Shown piece after piece: positions 21,799 through 34,960 of a stretch of DNA of 64,000 bases; within the stretch, counting starts at the first letter, position 1, and each line of letters begins with the position of its first letter. The position numbers were made by a program, and so were the translations under genes. Origin of the DNA: Pinus tabuliformis (Eukaryota; Streptophyta; Pinopsida; Pinales; Pinaceae); contig CM062810.1 of NCBI GenBank assembly GCA_031772625.1, positions 708,401,584 to 708,465,583 on the forward strand, read 5' to 3'. The notes under the pieces are model-generated. The model was given only the letters and a program-made list of their open reading frames with translations. It made no database searches and had not been told where the DNA came from.

Positions 21799-24700
21799 CT
21801 CCCTCTTAGAGAGGAAGGTGTTCTGAACCACACCTAGTTTATTTCTGAGGTAGACGAATCTGCCTCTTGCCAATGTCTTGGTCAAGATATCTGTTGTTTG
21901 CTTCTCTGTAGGTATGTACTGAAATCTAACTTTACCCCTCCGACCGCAATCTCTGATATGGTGGCACTTGATCTCAATGTGCTTGGAGTAGTCATGAATC
22001 ATTAATTTTCATAGAGCTTGATGCACCTCTGATTATCATAGTTTATGACCCTGGGCTGCAACCTTTGACTGAACAACTTGACAAGTAACTTCCTCTACCT
22101 AATAGCCTCGCAAGCTACCAAGATGAAAGCCATGTACTCTGCCTCAGCTGAGCTTAGTGCCACTGATATTTGTTTCTTGCTGAGCAAGGAAATAACTGTT
22201 GACCCAACACTGAAAGCACAACCTGAAGTGCTCTTCTTGTCGATTGAACCCCCTACCTAATCGACACCTGTGAATCCCTAAAGACTCACTCGATCAACCT
22301 ATTTGCACAACCCATAATCTGATGTGCCCCTGAGATAACCTCAACACGTGCTTCGCATCAACCCAATGCACTGTGGTCGGCAACCATAAACTGGCTCAAC
22401 TAGTTGATTATGAAGCAAATGTATGGTCATGTGTTCACCATCAACGATCCTATGAGCTGTCTAGTGGGATCCACCTGCTCACCTTTGGTAGCGTTCAACT
22501 TCCTCCAGTCTGTCACTAGAGGCATGGTCATGGGCTTGCAATCCCGCATGTGAAATCTCTTAAGAATCTCTTGCTCGTACCTATCTCGTCCCAAGAATAT
22601 CTCCCCATAACCCTACCAAACCTCCAATCCAAGGAAATAGTGCATAAGCCCTATATTCTTCATCTCAAACTCTTCTGCAAGATCTCTCTTGTAGTCATGG
22701 ATGAGCTCCTCATCCCCTGTCAATATAAAATCATCAACATATAATACAAGAATGAGAGGTTGGCCCTCAACCACGATATAATACAGGTTAGGGTCAACTT
22801 CACTCTTGGTGAAGCCCAAACCGAGAAGGTAGTTGCCTATCTTGGCATACCATGCCATCGGTGCTTGCTTGAGCCCATAAAGGGCTCTCTTTAGCCTGCA
22901 CACATGCGTGCCTATGTTGAAAGTATCAAACCCCTCAGGTTGCTCAATATTTATCTCTTCCACAACAACTCCATTAAGGAAGGCGACCTTCATGTCCATT
23001 TGGTGGATCTTCCACCCCCTTGTAATCATTGAAATAGTCCTAATGGACGATTATCAAGCCATTGGTGCAAATGTCTTATCATAGTCTATCCCTTCGACTT
23101 GAGAGAACCCTTTGGCCACGAATCTAGCCTTACACTTCTCCACACTCCCATCAACTACATGCTTAATCTTTTATATCCAATGTGAACCAACCACTAACTT
23201 GCTAATTGGTCTTAGAAGAATCTCCCAAATGTCATTATGCATGATAGAGGAATATTTCCCCACCATGACATCTTGCCAAACCCGCTGAGAAGCTACTTCC
23301 TTATAACAAGAAGGCTCTGAGTCATAAGTTCCATGTACCCCATATATCTCTATGGCTATTTACTCTGTCTGAATGCGGAGTTGGGGGCTTCAACTCTCTC
23401 CTGAGCCTCCCTTATCAAATGATCTGCCCACTTGGCTTGTCCTCTCCTTGCATTGAGAGTCACTGGCTGAGTGGGCCCCTATAACTCTACTCTCTCCTCT
23501 TGTTATTGCACTTTCTCCTCAATTGCATGCTGGTCGACCTACCCAACAACTGGTTGTGATGAAGCTTGAGAAACTAGTTGTGCCTCTTGCTTGGGAGTGT
23601 ACTGCTCTCTTCCTGTGCTGCACCCTGCTCGTGCTCCAAGGACTTCCTGAGAGCCGTTTCTTTCTTGAACATCACATCACGTCTACTCATTGACTTCCTG
23701 AGTGCTGGAATATACACCCTGTATGCCTTAGATGTCTCTTTGTAGCCCACGAAAATGCCCATCTTTGTTGTGGGCTCCAACTTCTTCCAGTTATTAGAAG
23801 ACATATAACAGTTATCAAGGTTGCCAAAGATCTAGAAGTGAGACACGTCAGGATTCCTTATTGTGAAAACCTCCTCTAGTGTGACTCTACGTAGCACCCT
23901 GTGTGGACTTCTATTCTGCAAAAAGACTGTAGTGTTGCATGCCTTCGCCCAAAGAAACATAGGTAGCCCTTGGTCATGCAACACAACCTTGGTTGCTCCA
24001 ACAATGCTTAGGTTCTTGTGCTCAACTACCCCATTCTGCTGAGGGTTATGAGGTGTGGTGAGCTCTCTCCTGATACCCTCCTTGGCACACAAGTCTTTGA
24101 AAGCATTGAAGATGTACTCCCCTCCATTGTTTGACCTCAGTGCCTTGATCCTCCTAGTAGTTTGGTTCTCCATCAAGGCTTTGGACTCCACGAACTTTGA
24201 GAAGACCTGATCTTTCTTCTTCATGAAGGTCCAAGTCTTTCTTGGGTGGTCATCAATGAAGGTGACATAATATCAGTATCCCATTAGGGATGGAGAGGAA
24301 AATGGTCTGCATACATCCAAATGTACCAGCTCCAAGATGCTCTTGCCCCTATAGTATTTGCTGGAAAAGGATGTCTTGGCATACTTTCCAAGTGTGCAAC
24401 CCTTGCACACATCATGCTGATCTACACTGTATAGTGGTAACCTTGTAACAATCTCCCCCAAAATCTTCACTCCATTGTGTAAGTGACCCATATGCCTATG
24501 CCAAAGCTCTCTAAGGTCACATCTATGCGCACTGATCTCTTTGCTGCTCAAGGCCATGACTGTCTCAAATTGTAACCTGTAGAGGTTCTTCACCCTCACT
24601 ACAATCTGCTTCATGGCTCTTGAATTTAAGGGCTTGAGGAAAGCCATTCCTCTCATAACCTTTGTTTTCCAAGGTTGAGACTGAAACAAGGTTTTTCTTC

Positions 24701-24800
24701 AACCATAGGGCATAGATGTTGAAATGTGTAGCTTGGGAGGTACTCCCACAACCCCTGGGGTGTTGAGTTTGTGTGGAGTTGACCCACAAAAATGGAGCTT
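21024..24800 (-). mobile_element. Copia remnant on the minus strand, 5' end lost (fossil)
   Basis: Reading on the minus strand from 24800: gag-pre-integrase sequence (LWLKKNLVSVSTLENKGYE), the integrase zinc region near 24400-24500 (LWHRHMGHLHNG, CKGCTLGKYAKTSF), the integrase core (NNGGEYIF, NPQQNGVVEHKN), the linker GIFVGYKETSKAYRVYI, reverse transcriptase at 22600-23180 (KKALYGLKQAP-like sequence, LYVDDFILTG), RNase H at 21800-22300, and the 3' LTR at 21024-21798. Gag and the 5' LTR are absent. It is closely related to the Copia at 33586-40468. It is broken in many places. Confidence 0.88.
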
Positions 24801-25709
24801 TGTGGGCAATGTACCTAAGTGGTGGGTTTTATACCCAAAGTTGTGGGCGCAAGGCCAACGTGGAAAAATGATAGTTTATTCATTGAATGTATAAGAGGCA
24901 CCCTTGAAGGGCTAAGGGGCACCTAGGGCTTCAATGGAGTGGCAAAAGATTAATGAAAGAAATTTTGTCTCATGATTTAATGGTGTTTAAGAAAGATTGC
25001 TTAGGTAGGCTTGGCCATATGTTATGACCCTTGGTCGCTACTGAACTCCACCATGAACACTATAAAAGGAAAAGAATTTTCAGCTCACTCGTACCATCCA
25101 AGCAAGCACATCTCTCATGTAATATCTTCCCAAGGAAGTGCGAAATACCTCAGGTAATAGCCAGACCTAAAGGAAGACGAATTTTAGGGCATGTGTGGTT
25201 TTCTCAAGCTTGTTTGAAGGTCGAGTTTTGATCTGGGAAGAGGAAGGATTCCTTTGGTGATTTTGTGCCTTGTGTAGGTTTGTTGAGCAAAGGTTTTGGA
25301 GGTGTTTTCGATATGGTTCATTCCCTATATTAGGGCTGCTTCTGCGTAGGTACAATGACCCTAAGATCTGTTCCTAAAAGTATGGTAATGTGTCCATGTT
25401 TTGTGCATGAATGAGAGAGTCATGACCCTTGAGAATTGGACAGTTTTCTATGATATTTCTCTATGATATGGCCACAAGTCTCAAGTGAAAATGCGTAGGT
25501 GTTTTAGTGATGAAAAGGGGTTGTAACCTACCTCAGAGCACAATTGGAAGTGTGCAAGGTTGGGACAAGAGTTAGGGCTGTCACAAAGTGAAGTAAAAGG
25601 AGTAGAATCATTGGAGAATCGCTTGTGTGGAAAGGATTGTTCAATAAGCAGATTGGACAACATGTTGTTGAGCCCTAAGAATTGTGGTTTGGTGTGCCAA
25701 AACATTGTT
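24801..25709. other. Flanking stretch with one TATA box, no gene recognised
   Basis: TATAAAAGG at 25061-25069 is followed by a leader-like stretch (CAGCTCACTCG...), so a promoter on the plus strand is possible, of either an LTR or a lost gene. No frame downstream shows a known motif. This sequence continues on the other side of the solo LTR at 26800. Confidence 0.4.
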
Positions 25710-25714
25710 GTGAG

Positions 25715-26794
25715 TGTGAAATTTTCAACTATTGCAACAATTGGAAATTATTCTTCTAATTGTAAATTAATTAGCGGTTTATTTGCTACGACAAACAAGG
25801 AATAATTCACAACTGCAATTTTCACCAAAATAAATACTGCGGAAGATGAATTGGAAATTGAGAAAATACTGGCAAAGACACAAAAATATAACACCGTTAT
25901 TTTTGGACAAAAGTCCCTGGAAAAACCCAATGTGGGAAAACCGGTGCAACAACTGAGGGTTTTTATTATTAAGCAATAGTGAGAAATTTCTGAGTACAAC
26001 TAGATGCCCAAACTGGCAATCCTCTATAGAAGAAACTGGCCACAAAAATTAGCGAGACAAATTTTGTTTCACTTGATACTGATCTAGCTCCAAAACTGAC
26101 AAATAATGGGCTCCTTAAAACCCCTACATCACTTCTGCGTAAACACTGGTATGCTCTGCCTGGAAACTGCAACTGATCAAGTCGTCTGCCCAACTCGACT
26201 TCTGAGAATGAATCGCTGGCCCTCTCCAAAAAATTTCCCGGTCTCCAGCAACTGAATCGACCCTTTGAATGGCCAAATCGAACTCTACCTCTGAAGCTTC
26301 CGCGCCAACATTGTGCTGACTCTCTGGAATTGGAAGACTTCCTCCATACTCACTGTCTATGCCCCTCTCTGTCTCTTCATCCCCTCTCTGGCTTGAACTC
26401 TTCCTGCAGAATGTTGTTGCTCTTTGGAAAGTCAAACTGCCCAAGGAAATCGATACCAAGTGTATTTCTCCATCTACCAATCGACTTATTCTTATAACCT
26501 CCTGTTGGGACTACAACGACCAAGATTAAAACTTAATCAATGGCTGAGATAATTTCCTAGTCAATCCATTTGAGTTTCTAGAGAAATCTCACCTTCCTCA
26601 ATTAATTGCTGTTAATTAATCATTTTTCCTAAGTTAGACTTAGGGAAAATTTAATCACTAATCAATTAACTTAATTAAGGCATTTCTAAATGGATTTTCC
26701 TTAAACCTTTTTTGGGCTTTGGGGTCCTAGTGTTTCTTTGCCTCTTTGACAATTGTTGAGACTAGAACACCATCCGATGCTACAAAAACTAACA
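25715..26794 (-). repeat. Solo LTR with perfect 5-bp target duplication
   Basis: A 1080-bp LTR starting TGTGAAATTTTC and ending CTAACA, flanked on both sides by GTGAG (25710-25714 and 26795-26799). It contains the motif ACACCGTTATTTTTGGACAA and AACCCAATGTGGGAAAACCGG seen in the gag-only Copia-type LTRs here in the same orientation. It is therefore a relative, left behind by recombination between two LTRs. Confidence 0.82.
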
Positions 26795-26799
26795 GTGAG

Positions 26800-28018
26800 G
26801 GTTGGTCCAAAGTGTGCCCTAAGTACAATGTTTGGTGTGTGTCAAATCATTGCTCAAAGGATTGTTTATTTAAGCCCTAAGTACTATCGTCTGTAATATC
26901 CTAAATATACATTTTGGAGAAAATTGCTTTAGAAATTTAAGCTGTCAATTCCATAAACCATTTGCACAAATTGAACCACAAATTTAACAATAGAAATAGG
27001 AAAAAAAATTGCAACTGAAGAATTGACAAGATAATCATGCAGAAGAACTCACTCTTATTTTATTAAATAAAAGAGTACATATAATGACGGAAATGGTCGA
27101 GAGAATGGCCTCCCACAAATATTTGCTACAAGCTCTACCCAACCTCCAAAATGAAATATCCATTGATAAGCACCTGTGAATTTTGGATGAGTTCACCAAG
27201 GGGAGAGATGGGTTCTTGCCACTCTTAGTAAATCGCCTGAGGGTTTCCGTCCTATGGCTACAGAAGCTCGGAACTATGTTCTCCAAACCTCATCAAGCAA
27301 AAAATACAAACAATCCAAGATATCTCGAAATGGTTAGCTCTCCCTCCTTTTAAAGATTGGATGGAACTCTCTCCGGCCTTCTAGAAGCATTTAATTTTAT
27401 TATTTTATTCCTTTCTAGAAGCCTCTCCCTTTTTCTTTATTTTAAGTGACTTTTTATTTTCTAAGTCACTTTTCCCCTTTTTAATTAATTAAGTGACTAA
27501 TTAAAGTCACTTTTAATCCATGAAAATGGTAAATTCGCTTTCACGGTTTCTCCAGTCATCGAAGGTCACCTTCCACCATCCCATTTTGTAGATCTCCACA
27601 TTCTGGTTCCAACGAGCTATTACACTAAGGTGTTTCTCCAAATATCCCACTCCCAACAACTCCTTTGGTGCATACAATTCAAATATACTGAAAATAAATT
27701 CATATTATAGGAGTCGTCATAATGCAACGAAACCACTAATGAACTGTGTGGAAATGCTCTCGATGGTGGAATATAGTAGGCAAGCTCCAAGGGACCCCAT
27801 AAAATTCCTCGAAAATCATCTGTGTCCTCGAATGATACAATATCGCTCTTGTAAACTAGCTGGCCCCAACTCCAAAAGTCTATCTTGATTGCATCATAAG
27901 GGAAACTAAAAATGGGGATATTACGAATCCTTCCTCCCCAAGATTGCTTTCCCTCAAGCAATCCATATCTGTCCAGTTCAAAGGCATTTGTATACAAATA
28001 CTAGGACCCCATACAAAC
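26800..28018. other. Left flank of the hAT transposon; contains an unrecognised 125-residue minus-strand frame
   Basis: Mostly AT-rich sequence without motifs. On the minus strand 27620-27997 encodes a 125-residue frame rich in aromatic residues (DFWSWGQLVYKSDIVSFEDTDD, GPLELAYYIPPSRAFPHSS within it) that I do not recognise. It lies against the hAT target site, so its upstream continuation would be on the far side at 44360 onward, where a Gypsy gag-like remnant reads on the same strand. It could be a piece of a decayed retrotransposon or of a plant gene. Confidence 0.4.
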
Positions 28019-28042
28019 CACTAGTCTAAGGTTACTTGGGAG
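28019..28042 (+). repeat. Left target duplication (CACTAGTC) and terminal inverted repeat of the hAT element
   Basis: CACTAGTC at 28019-28026 pairs with CACTGGTC at 44352-44359, an 8-bp duplication with one mismatch. The terminal repeat TAAGGTTACTTGGGAG (28027-28042) matches the reverse complement of the right end, CAGGGTTGCGGGGGAG, at 11 of 16 positions. Eight-base duplications and YARGG-type ends are typical of hAT. Confidence 0.8.
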
Positions 28043-29728
28043 TGGGAGTAGGATCGACATTTTCAGAAGCTCCCAGTTTGGGAGCGATTTTTTATATAGT
28101 ATATATTTTTTTATATTTTGATGCATATATATCAACAAAAGCATGTAGAATGATGAATTAGATATAAAAAAACATAGATTGAACCATATAACAACAATCA
28201 TCTAGAAGTTATAATCTTCATCAACCACGTCCACAAGTTAGTAACATACAACATATTGAGTCTCATGATTCATCAATCTTAAAGTTTCAAGCTTTCAAAA
28301 TTCAATATATAACATTTATCATAATTGATCACCAAAGTTGTACTTGTAAGTTAAGTGTAACCATTGCAACAAAGAATATCTAACATGAAATGAAACAACT
28401 TTCAACTTTCACGAAGCATCATATTAATAATTCATTACTAATTAGTTATAATTGCCAACTTCAAACTTCAAACTTAAATTGTCATAATCATATATTGTTT
28501 ACAAAAAATATCATGATAAATATGAAAGAGTCAACAGTTATTAAAACTACTAGAAACTAGAAGATTCAAAAGACAAGTAAATCTATTATCTACAACTTCC
28601 TCTTGCCGCCACGAGAAATGCCTAATTTCTGAGCAAGTCGTGGTGGTCTTCTAGGAGTCTCCTCCTGCATAATCCCATGACCAGAACCAGAAGCCACATG
28701 CCCTCCATGTGAGGATGTAGATGGAGGAGGCGGAAGCAACAAAGGAACAATACTTGGAACTCGAGCACTGGCACTGCTACTAGATGGTGGGGGTGTCATG
28801 GTTGTTGTTCTTTCATCTTCATCTCTCATAAGCTCTTCTTCCAATTCTTCAAGATGTATAGTGCCATCCTCCAAATTATCGTCCTCTGGGTGGTTGTCCC
28901 AAATTTTATATGTTGGATCCTCATAAGCCCGATCATAGTAATGACTCAACAACCTCAAATTGTAGTTCACATAAACCAAGCTTTCTGCCCGATTTTCATT
29001 GAGTCTGTTTCTTCTCACATTATGTATGAAGCTATAGGTGCTCCAATACCTCTCTGCAGAAGAAGTATTTACAACTTGTTAGAGAACTTTTTTTGCCAAT
29101 TTTGGCAAAAGTCCCACGCTGCCATATGCTTCCCACCATTAAGCATCAAATTTGTCTCTATCTTCCATTGCATGCAAAGAACCAAACAAACCAGTGCAAC
29201 TGAAGTATTTGCCTAATTCAAGACGCACATTAGCACACTCCACCCTGTCAGGTACCAACTTGTCTAATGCTTCCAAATATCCAGTAGATACCTCTTCATC
29301 TGTATGGGGTTTGACCATAATCCCACCCCCAGTTGCAGTTTGGCCTAACCAAGATGGAGAGTAGTATTTTTGCGTAAGGATATACGCCAAAGCATGTAGT
29401 GGAACATTAAGTTTCTTCCGCTGTGTACACACACAATCATGAATCAGTGTATACAAGTTGGGATCATCTTTTTGAAGAATATTTTTTATTTACCCCAACA
29501 TGGTGTCCATTTGCTCATACACATCCCCAATCACTGGTTTATCTATATCTGCAAAACAAATCATGTGATAAATGGGCTTGGTGTATTCCAATACTTGCCT
29601 CACACGTGCCCAAAACAGACCATCAAGAGCAGTCTCCTCCACCTATTCAAAACCTTGCTTGTCAGCTGCATTTGTAGCCCTGTCCTTTAATACTTGCCAG
29701 TGTGGACTTGATACCATGCTAGTTGTAA

Positions 29729-31298
29729 TGTTCCTAAATAGGAATTTAAGTGATAAACCAATTAAACAAACAGTGCAACAGTGGAAAATTAAAAACATTT
29801 AGCAAACACCCATAAAACATTGTAATAATGGAACTTCCAAGCCATATATTATGAAATATGAGATTCTAAGTACAATATATAAATGGAGTAGTGCCCCTGG
29901 GCTTGTCCCAAGGACAAGCTGGACCAAACCCAGGTGGTAGAATAGTTGGAAAGATGGTTGTTCAGCTGTTGCTCTACTATGCTCTGCGCTATCTTAGTAA
30001 ACTGATGATCTGCTGACTTCGGCCTGCTGGAAAATACGCCAAAACTGCCCAGAAAATTCTTCCCTTTTAGCCTTAGACTCCTTGGACAAAACCCAGAAGG
30101 GAATTTCTCTGATTTTGAATTTGGATTTTCGGCCTCTTGGGAGCTGCGCTTCGGCTACATCTACTGACTTTCAGCTTGCTGAAAAGTGCCCAACAACTAC
30201 CTAGAAAATTCTGCCCTTTTAGCCTTAGACTCCTCGGACAAAAATCAGAAAAACCCAGAAGGGAATTTCTCTGATTTTGACTTTGGATTTCCGGCCTCTT
30301 GGGAGCTGCTCTCTAGCTACATATGTTGACTTTCGACCTGCTGGAAAGTGCCCAAAAACTGCCCAGAAAATTCTGCCCCTTTAGCCTTAGATTCTTTGGA
30401 GAAAACCCAGAAAAACCTAGAAGAGAGCTTATCTAATTCTGACTTTGGATTTTCGGTCTCTTGGGAGCTGCTCTTCGGCTACTGCTGCCAAATTTGATTT
30501 GCAGGAAAGAACCTGCAAGTCCACCTAAAAGCACCCCTCAAATGTTGCTTTCCCCTGTACTATCTGATCCCTTGCTTCCCAGATAGTCCTTGGCCCTGAT
30601 GGCTACTCAATCAAGCCCCATGAATTTGCTGTTGGAGGCCACTGTGCAGTCTCTTTGTCCAGAAATGTATACTGCTGTGTGTACTACCTAGATGGCTGCA
30701 AAAAACTGATAAAATACCTCAGTCCTCCACCTTCCTTGCTCCCCAAAACTCCCAGCAAGTGGGGGGCCTCTTGGCTGGCTAAATCAACCTCTATGAATTT
30801 CTGGTTGCCCAGAAAACACGTAGTCCCTTCCTCTGCATGGTTGGCTGAGCTATGAATCACTGCTGAAACTCCTGTAATCTCTATGGAACAGCCTCTCTGT
30901 GGTGGGCACAGATGGTCCCCTGAAGTAGAGGTTGAATCTTCCCCACGGAAGAATTGTGGCTAAACAGCCGTAGAATCGCTAAGCAACAGAGCTTGCAAGA
31001 GTTTGTTTTTCAAATATTCAAAATGAATACAAAATAAGAGCTGATCTCTCTTTATAACTCCTTGGGTCCCCTTAGCCTCATGTGGGCCCCTCCATCCACC
31101 CATTCGATTTTCCCTCCAAGCATATCGAATGGCTAATTCGAACTCCTATGTGGGTGTCCCCCACATTCCATTAGTAGTTAAAAAAAGTCAATTTGGCCCC
31201 TAAGCCCCTAAGTCGAAAGTGTGGGGCCCTCTTCCTTAGTAAAAAATGTGCAAAATTATGTAGCAGCACCCTATTACTAATGTGTTTGAGAAGGAACA
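29729..31298 (-). repeat. 1.57-kb LTR-like insertion inside the hAT transposase
   Basis: The transposase reading breaks off after KVRESLASV (about 31303) and resumes at SSPHWQVLKDRATNAAD (about 29725). The intervening DNA has inverted ends TGTTCC and GGAACA, as an LTR would. On the minus strand a TATAAAGAGAG box lies near 31050. The flanking five bases (TGTAA and TGACA) are not a clean duplication, so solo LTR is only the likeliest reading; an intron is unlikely because splice-site positions do not keep the frame. It contains a triplicated unit. Confidence 0.55.
30013..30490 (+). repeat. Three diverged tandem units of about 150-160 bp
   Basis: Units start at CTGACTT near 30013, 30164 and 30326. 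Each contains AGAAAATTCTGCCC..TTAGCCTTAGA, CCCAGAAG and GCCTCTTGGGAGCTGC. They are clearly diverged from each other, so the array is old. Confidence 0.8.
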
Positions 31299-32419
31299 TG
31301 ACACTAGCCAATGACTCTCTTACCTTCAAAAGGCACTTGAAGGTGAGGTAATAGCTAGCAAATCTAATCTTCGCAATCTTCAATGGCTCCAATCTTGAGT
31401 GACCGCGGAAAAGCCTATGGGTATTGCTATGATTTGTAATAGATTTTATCATTTGTTTACCTCTCTTTTACAAATCACCAATCCATTTGTATTGTTGGTT
31501 TTTGTTCTTAATAATATCATGCAATAAAAGGCTCATTGTGTGAACCAAACACCCAGACCAAAATATGTTGGGGTATTTATCCTCAATAATTGCTTCTGTT
31601 GCTTTACAATTAGCAGCATTAACAGTGATGACTTGGATGATATTGTATGGCCCAATATGTTCAATTGTTTCAAGTAATGGTTCTGCAATGTTGATAGCGG
31701 TCTTGAACGTATCTGAATAATCATATGTTGAAAGAAAGATGGCACCACTAACAGGCACAACAAGAACACTTATCAATGGCTTGTCTTTTACATTTGTCCA
31801 TCCATCAGATACAATGGACACCCCATGCTCAGTCCAAGAATTTGTCATTCGACCCAAAGTATGTGATATTTTTTCTTTTTCATGATCAAGTACAACGGTT
31901 CTAGCCTTGTCATACTTAGGGCTCTTGTATCCTTTAGGGGCATCATTTATGGCAAAAACCATTTCATGCCAATAAGGTGATAAAAAAACATTGAATGGTA
32001 TCCTACATGCATAGAGAAACTGGTAAAATTTTGAATCCACATCATTCCTACACCCTTCATCAAGGAAATCTGATATGGTTCTACACCTTACAGAGATGTT
32101 TGTTGACCCTGTGCCTCCATATCCACTGCCATGGGAGGATGCTGAAGGAGTTCTTGATGCATGTTGATGTGATTGTGAGCTATGTTCAAAGAAACCCTTT
32201 GATTTGTTAGATTTGTATTGGGATTCCTCCTCTTCCTTTATGTATTTGGCTCTGTTTGCTGTTTTGATTTCTATTTGTTTATCTCCATCCCATGGCCTTT
32301 TCCCATAGAAGTGCTTTCTGGCACGGGTGTATGAACCTGTTAAGTATTGTTGCAATGGGGGCAGTGAAATTTAGTGGTTTCCACCCCCTTTCCCTGTTTC
32401 AGGCCTAAAAACATATTTC

Positions 32420-33451
32420 TGTTGAAATTTCTAAGTCTTACCTGTTAGAAATTTTATCTGTATTCTTCTAGTTTATTCCTCCTACTTGTTAATTATGAAC
32501 AAGTTATTTAAACATATAAATATCGAAATAAACACAATACAGTCTCAACCATCTACAAATCAACAACTAAAGAAATAACAAACACACAAGTGACACCGTT
32601 ATTTTTGGACAACTCGTCCCTGGAAATACCCAATGTGGGAAAACCGATGCAGCAATTTTGAGGGTTATATTATTATGCAGTCTATCCTTGAGTATCACTG
32701 TGTGTCAAACTGGCTCACCAGACAGAGAAAAATAACTGGAAGTAATACCTCTCTATTCGGAAGCAGATATTCAGAAAATTTGCCCAACGAAACCCTCTCC
32801 AACACACTCTGAAGCTCAGCGTCAGGCCACCTGGCCTTAGCGTCAGCCCAGAACCCCCTGCATCAACCCTTTGAGGCACTGCGCAGCCTCTACGGTCCTC
32901 TGCGTCACCCTGTTGCCCTCTGCATGGACGCAGGCTCTTCTGGCCTCTACATTGTCTCCACTGGGCTCAACGTTTTCCCTTTGGCTCAACGTTTACCTTT
33001 CTCTGCTTCTACGCTGGTCTTTCGGCAATTTCTCTGCCTCTTTGTCTCGTACTCATTGCTCCTCGCTGCAAACTGATCACTGATTCGACTTTTCTTAACA
33101 AACCCCGCTCTAGAAAATCGAATGACTAATCACTTTGGTGTATCCTCCAACTGACCCTCAAGCCTCCTCTTATACTTTTCTTGTTGGTCCTTCAACGGCC
33201 GAGATTACATCTCTAATCAACGACTAAGATTAGATTTGGCTTGATCCATGCCTTTTGGAACCGTCTAACCCAGTTTTATATTAATACCCATTAATCTTTT
33301 ATTTTTCCATTAAAAATATTAATTATTTTAATATCTCCTAAACCAGGAAGAATCTGTCGAAACCATTTCTGTGTCTTGGAGATCTCATGTGCTTTAGCGT
33401 CTCCACCAATTTTCATGGCTAGAGCACATCCGATGCTACCCCAACTCAATA
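32420..33451 (-). repeat. 3' LTR (element sense) of the gag-only Copia-type element
   Basis: A 1032-bp LTR, TGTTGAAATTTC to CAATA, where the other copy ends AAACA. On the minus strand a TATAAGAGG box lies near 33168-33176. CTCCCTCTTAGCG just inside (33452 on) is the reverse complement of the polypurine tract. Confidence 0.88.
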
Positions 33452-33585
33452 CTCCCTCTTAGCGAGGACTGTGGTCTAGTAATACTCCACACTGAGCATC
33501 ACCTTGATTATATGGCATCGGTACCTGTGTTGATGCTAGGCCTCCCCGCCCAACATCCTCTGCGTTGCTGCATCCTGTACTGTTG

Positions 33586-34800
33586 TGTTGAAATTTGGTA
33601 CCGGAGGACAGGTGGTTCACTAAGGCTTTGATCTTTGGCCTAGGGAAAAGTGTCCAAAAGAATTTAATTTTTCTCCTAAAGTGACTTTATAATTTTTATA
33701 AAGTCAAATCTAATTTAAAAGTGACTTTAAGTAATAAAGTTACTAAAGTCTAATTTAAAAGTGACTTTAATAAAGTCAATGTAAAATTAGAAAGGAAAAG
33801 TGACTTTGGAAATAAATGACTAAGTGAGTCTTTATTAAAGTGGGTTGAATTAAAAAATAGAAAGTGAGATTTAAATGAGCATTTAATCTCAGCCCTAGAT
33901 ATCAATCTATTTCAGCCATTGGATTTAGGGATCACCCAAAAGTCACTTAGGGTTAGATTAAAGGAGGAAAAGGTCATTCATTCTTTCATGAGCAGATTGG
34001 GAGAAGGAGAGCAAGAGAGCAAGGGAGATTTCTGGACAGGGAGGAGAAGGAGGCAGCAGCTTGGCACACATTCCAAGGCAGCGTTCCAGCAAGTGCGTAC
34101 AGCTGAGTTAGCATACAATGAAAGGCATATTTTTGGGCACGATTTTCAAGGAGGCCGTACAGCAATTTGCATAGAAATCGAGGAGCAGAAATCTGAGTTT
34201 GCTGGCACGATTTTCAAGGAGGCCGTACAGCAGATTTTCAAGGAGGCCGTACAACAGTTTTCGACATAGAAATTGAGGAAATCGTACAGCAGAATTTCTG
34301 GTAGCTTGCACGATTTTCTAGGCAGGCCGTACAACAGAATTTAAGGCTGAAAATTGGCACAGAAATCGAGGAGGATGTACAACATTTATTGCTGTTCAGA
34401 TTTTGTTGTTTGCAAGTTTTTTCCAGTTGGCTGTGAGGCACGGAAAACGAGATAAGTTGTAAAAGTTTACTTGCTGATTTTTGCTGAATATTTCTCACTG
34501 TAAAAAGCATTTTTCAGAAATAAGGAGCTCTCGAACTGGTTTTCCCCAAGAGTTGTAGGGGGTTTTTCCAGGGTCACCTTGACAAAAAATTACTGTGTTT
34601 AAATGTGTTAAATGGCTGTTTGTACCTGTTGATTTTTTATTTCTGCATTTTCTAGCATTCTGTAAAATTTCCAGAATTTGTGTTTTCAGCAAAATTTATT
34701 TTTCAGTTGTTGAATGTATGGATATGGGAAATGGCATTTAACTATTTTGGAGAAATAAGGTGAAACTGAAAACCGAGGTGGGAAATGAGAAATTTTTACA
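33586..34800 (+). repeat. 5' LTR of the near-complete Copia
   Basis: A 1215-bp LTR, TGTTGAAATTTGG to TTTTTACA. Near the right it holds repeated CGATTTTCAAGGAGGCCGTACA units (about 34138-34260). The U5-type motif GGGGTTTTTCCAGGGTCACC lies at about 34558-34577. Confidence 0.92.
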
Positions 34801-34812
34801 TGGTATCAGAGC
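34801..34812 (+). promoter_or_regulatory. Primer-binding site, initiator methionine tRNA type
   Basis: TGGTATCAGAGC directly abuts the 5' LTR. It is the standard plant Copia primer site, complementary to the 3' end of initiator tRNA-Met. Confidence 0.95.
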
Positions 34813-34960
34813 TTGAGTGCTGAAGTGCAGTTGGGACAGCAAAGAGGAAAATTACAGCCTGCTGATTTTTCACTCAGAAAATTTCAGCAAGCTGATTTTT
34901 CACAAACAACAGTTTTATCTTTACTACAACAGTGCTATTTTTCAGTTTTAAGACAACAGG

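Noticed and set aside
25061-25231. Host gene promoter and 66-residue product after the TATA box
   Set aside because: The downstream frame has no motif or codon pattern of a gene; only the TATA box itself is reported.
26893-27926. Possible LTR with ends TGTAATATCC and GGATATTAC
   Set aside because: No matching 5-bp duplication, and the proposed right end falls inside the 27620-27997 frame; no second copy in the window.
29729-31298. Intron of the hAT transposase
   Set aside because: Splice-like GT and AG positions near the ends do not restore the reading, and the segment has its own TATA box, tandem units and inverted ends.
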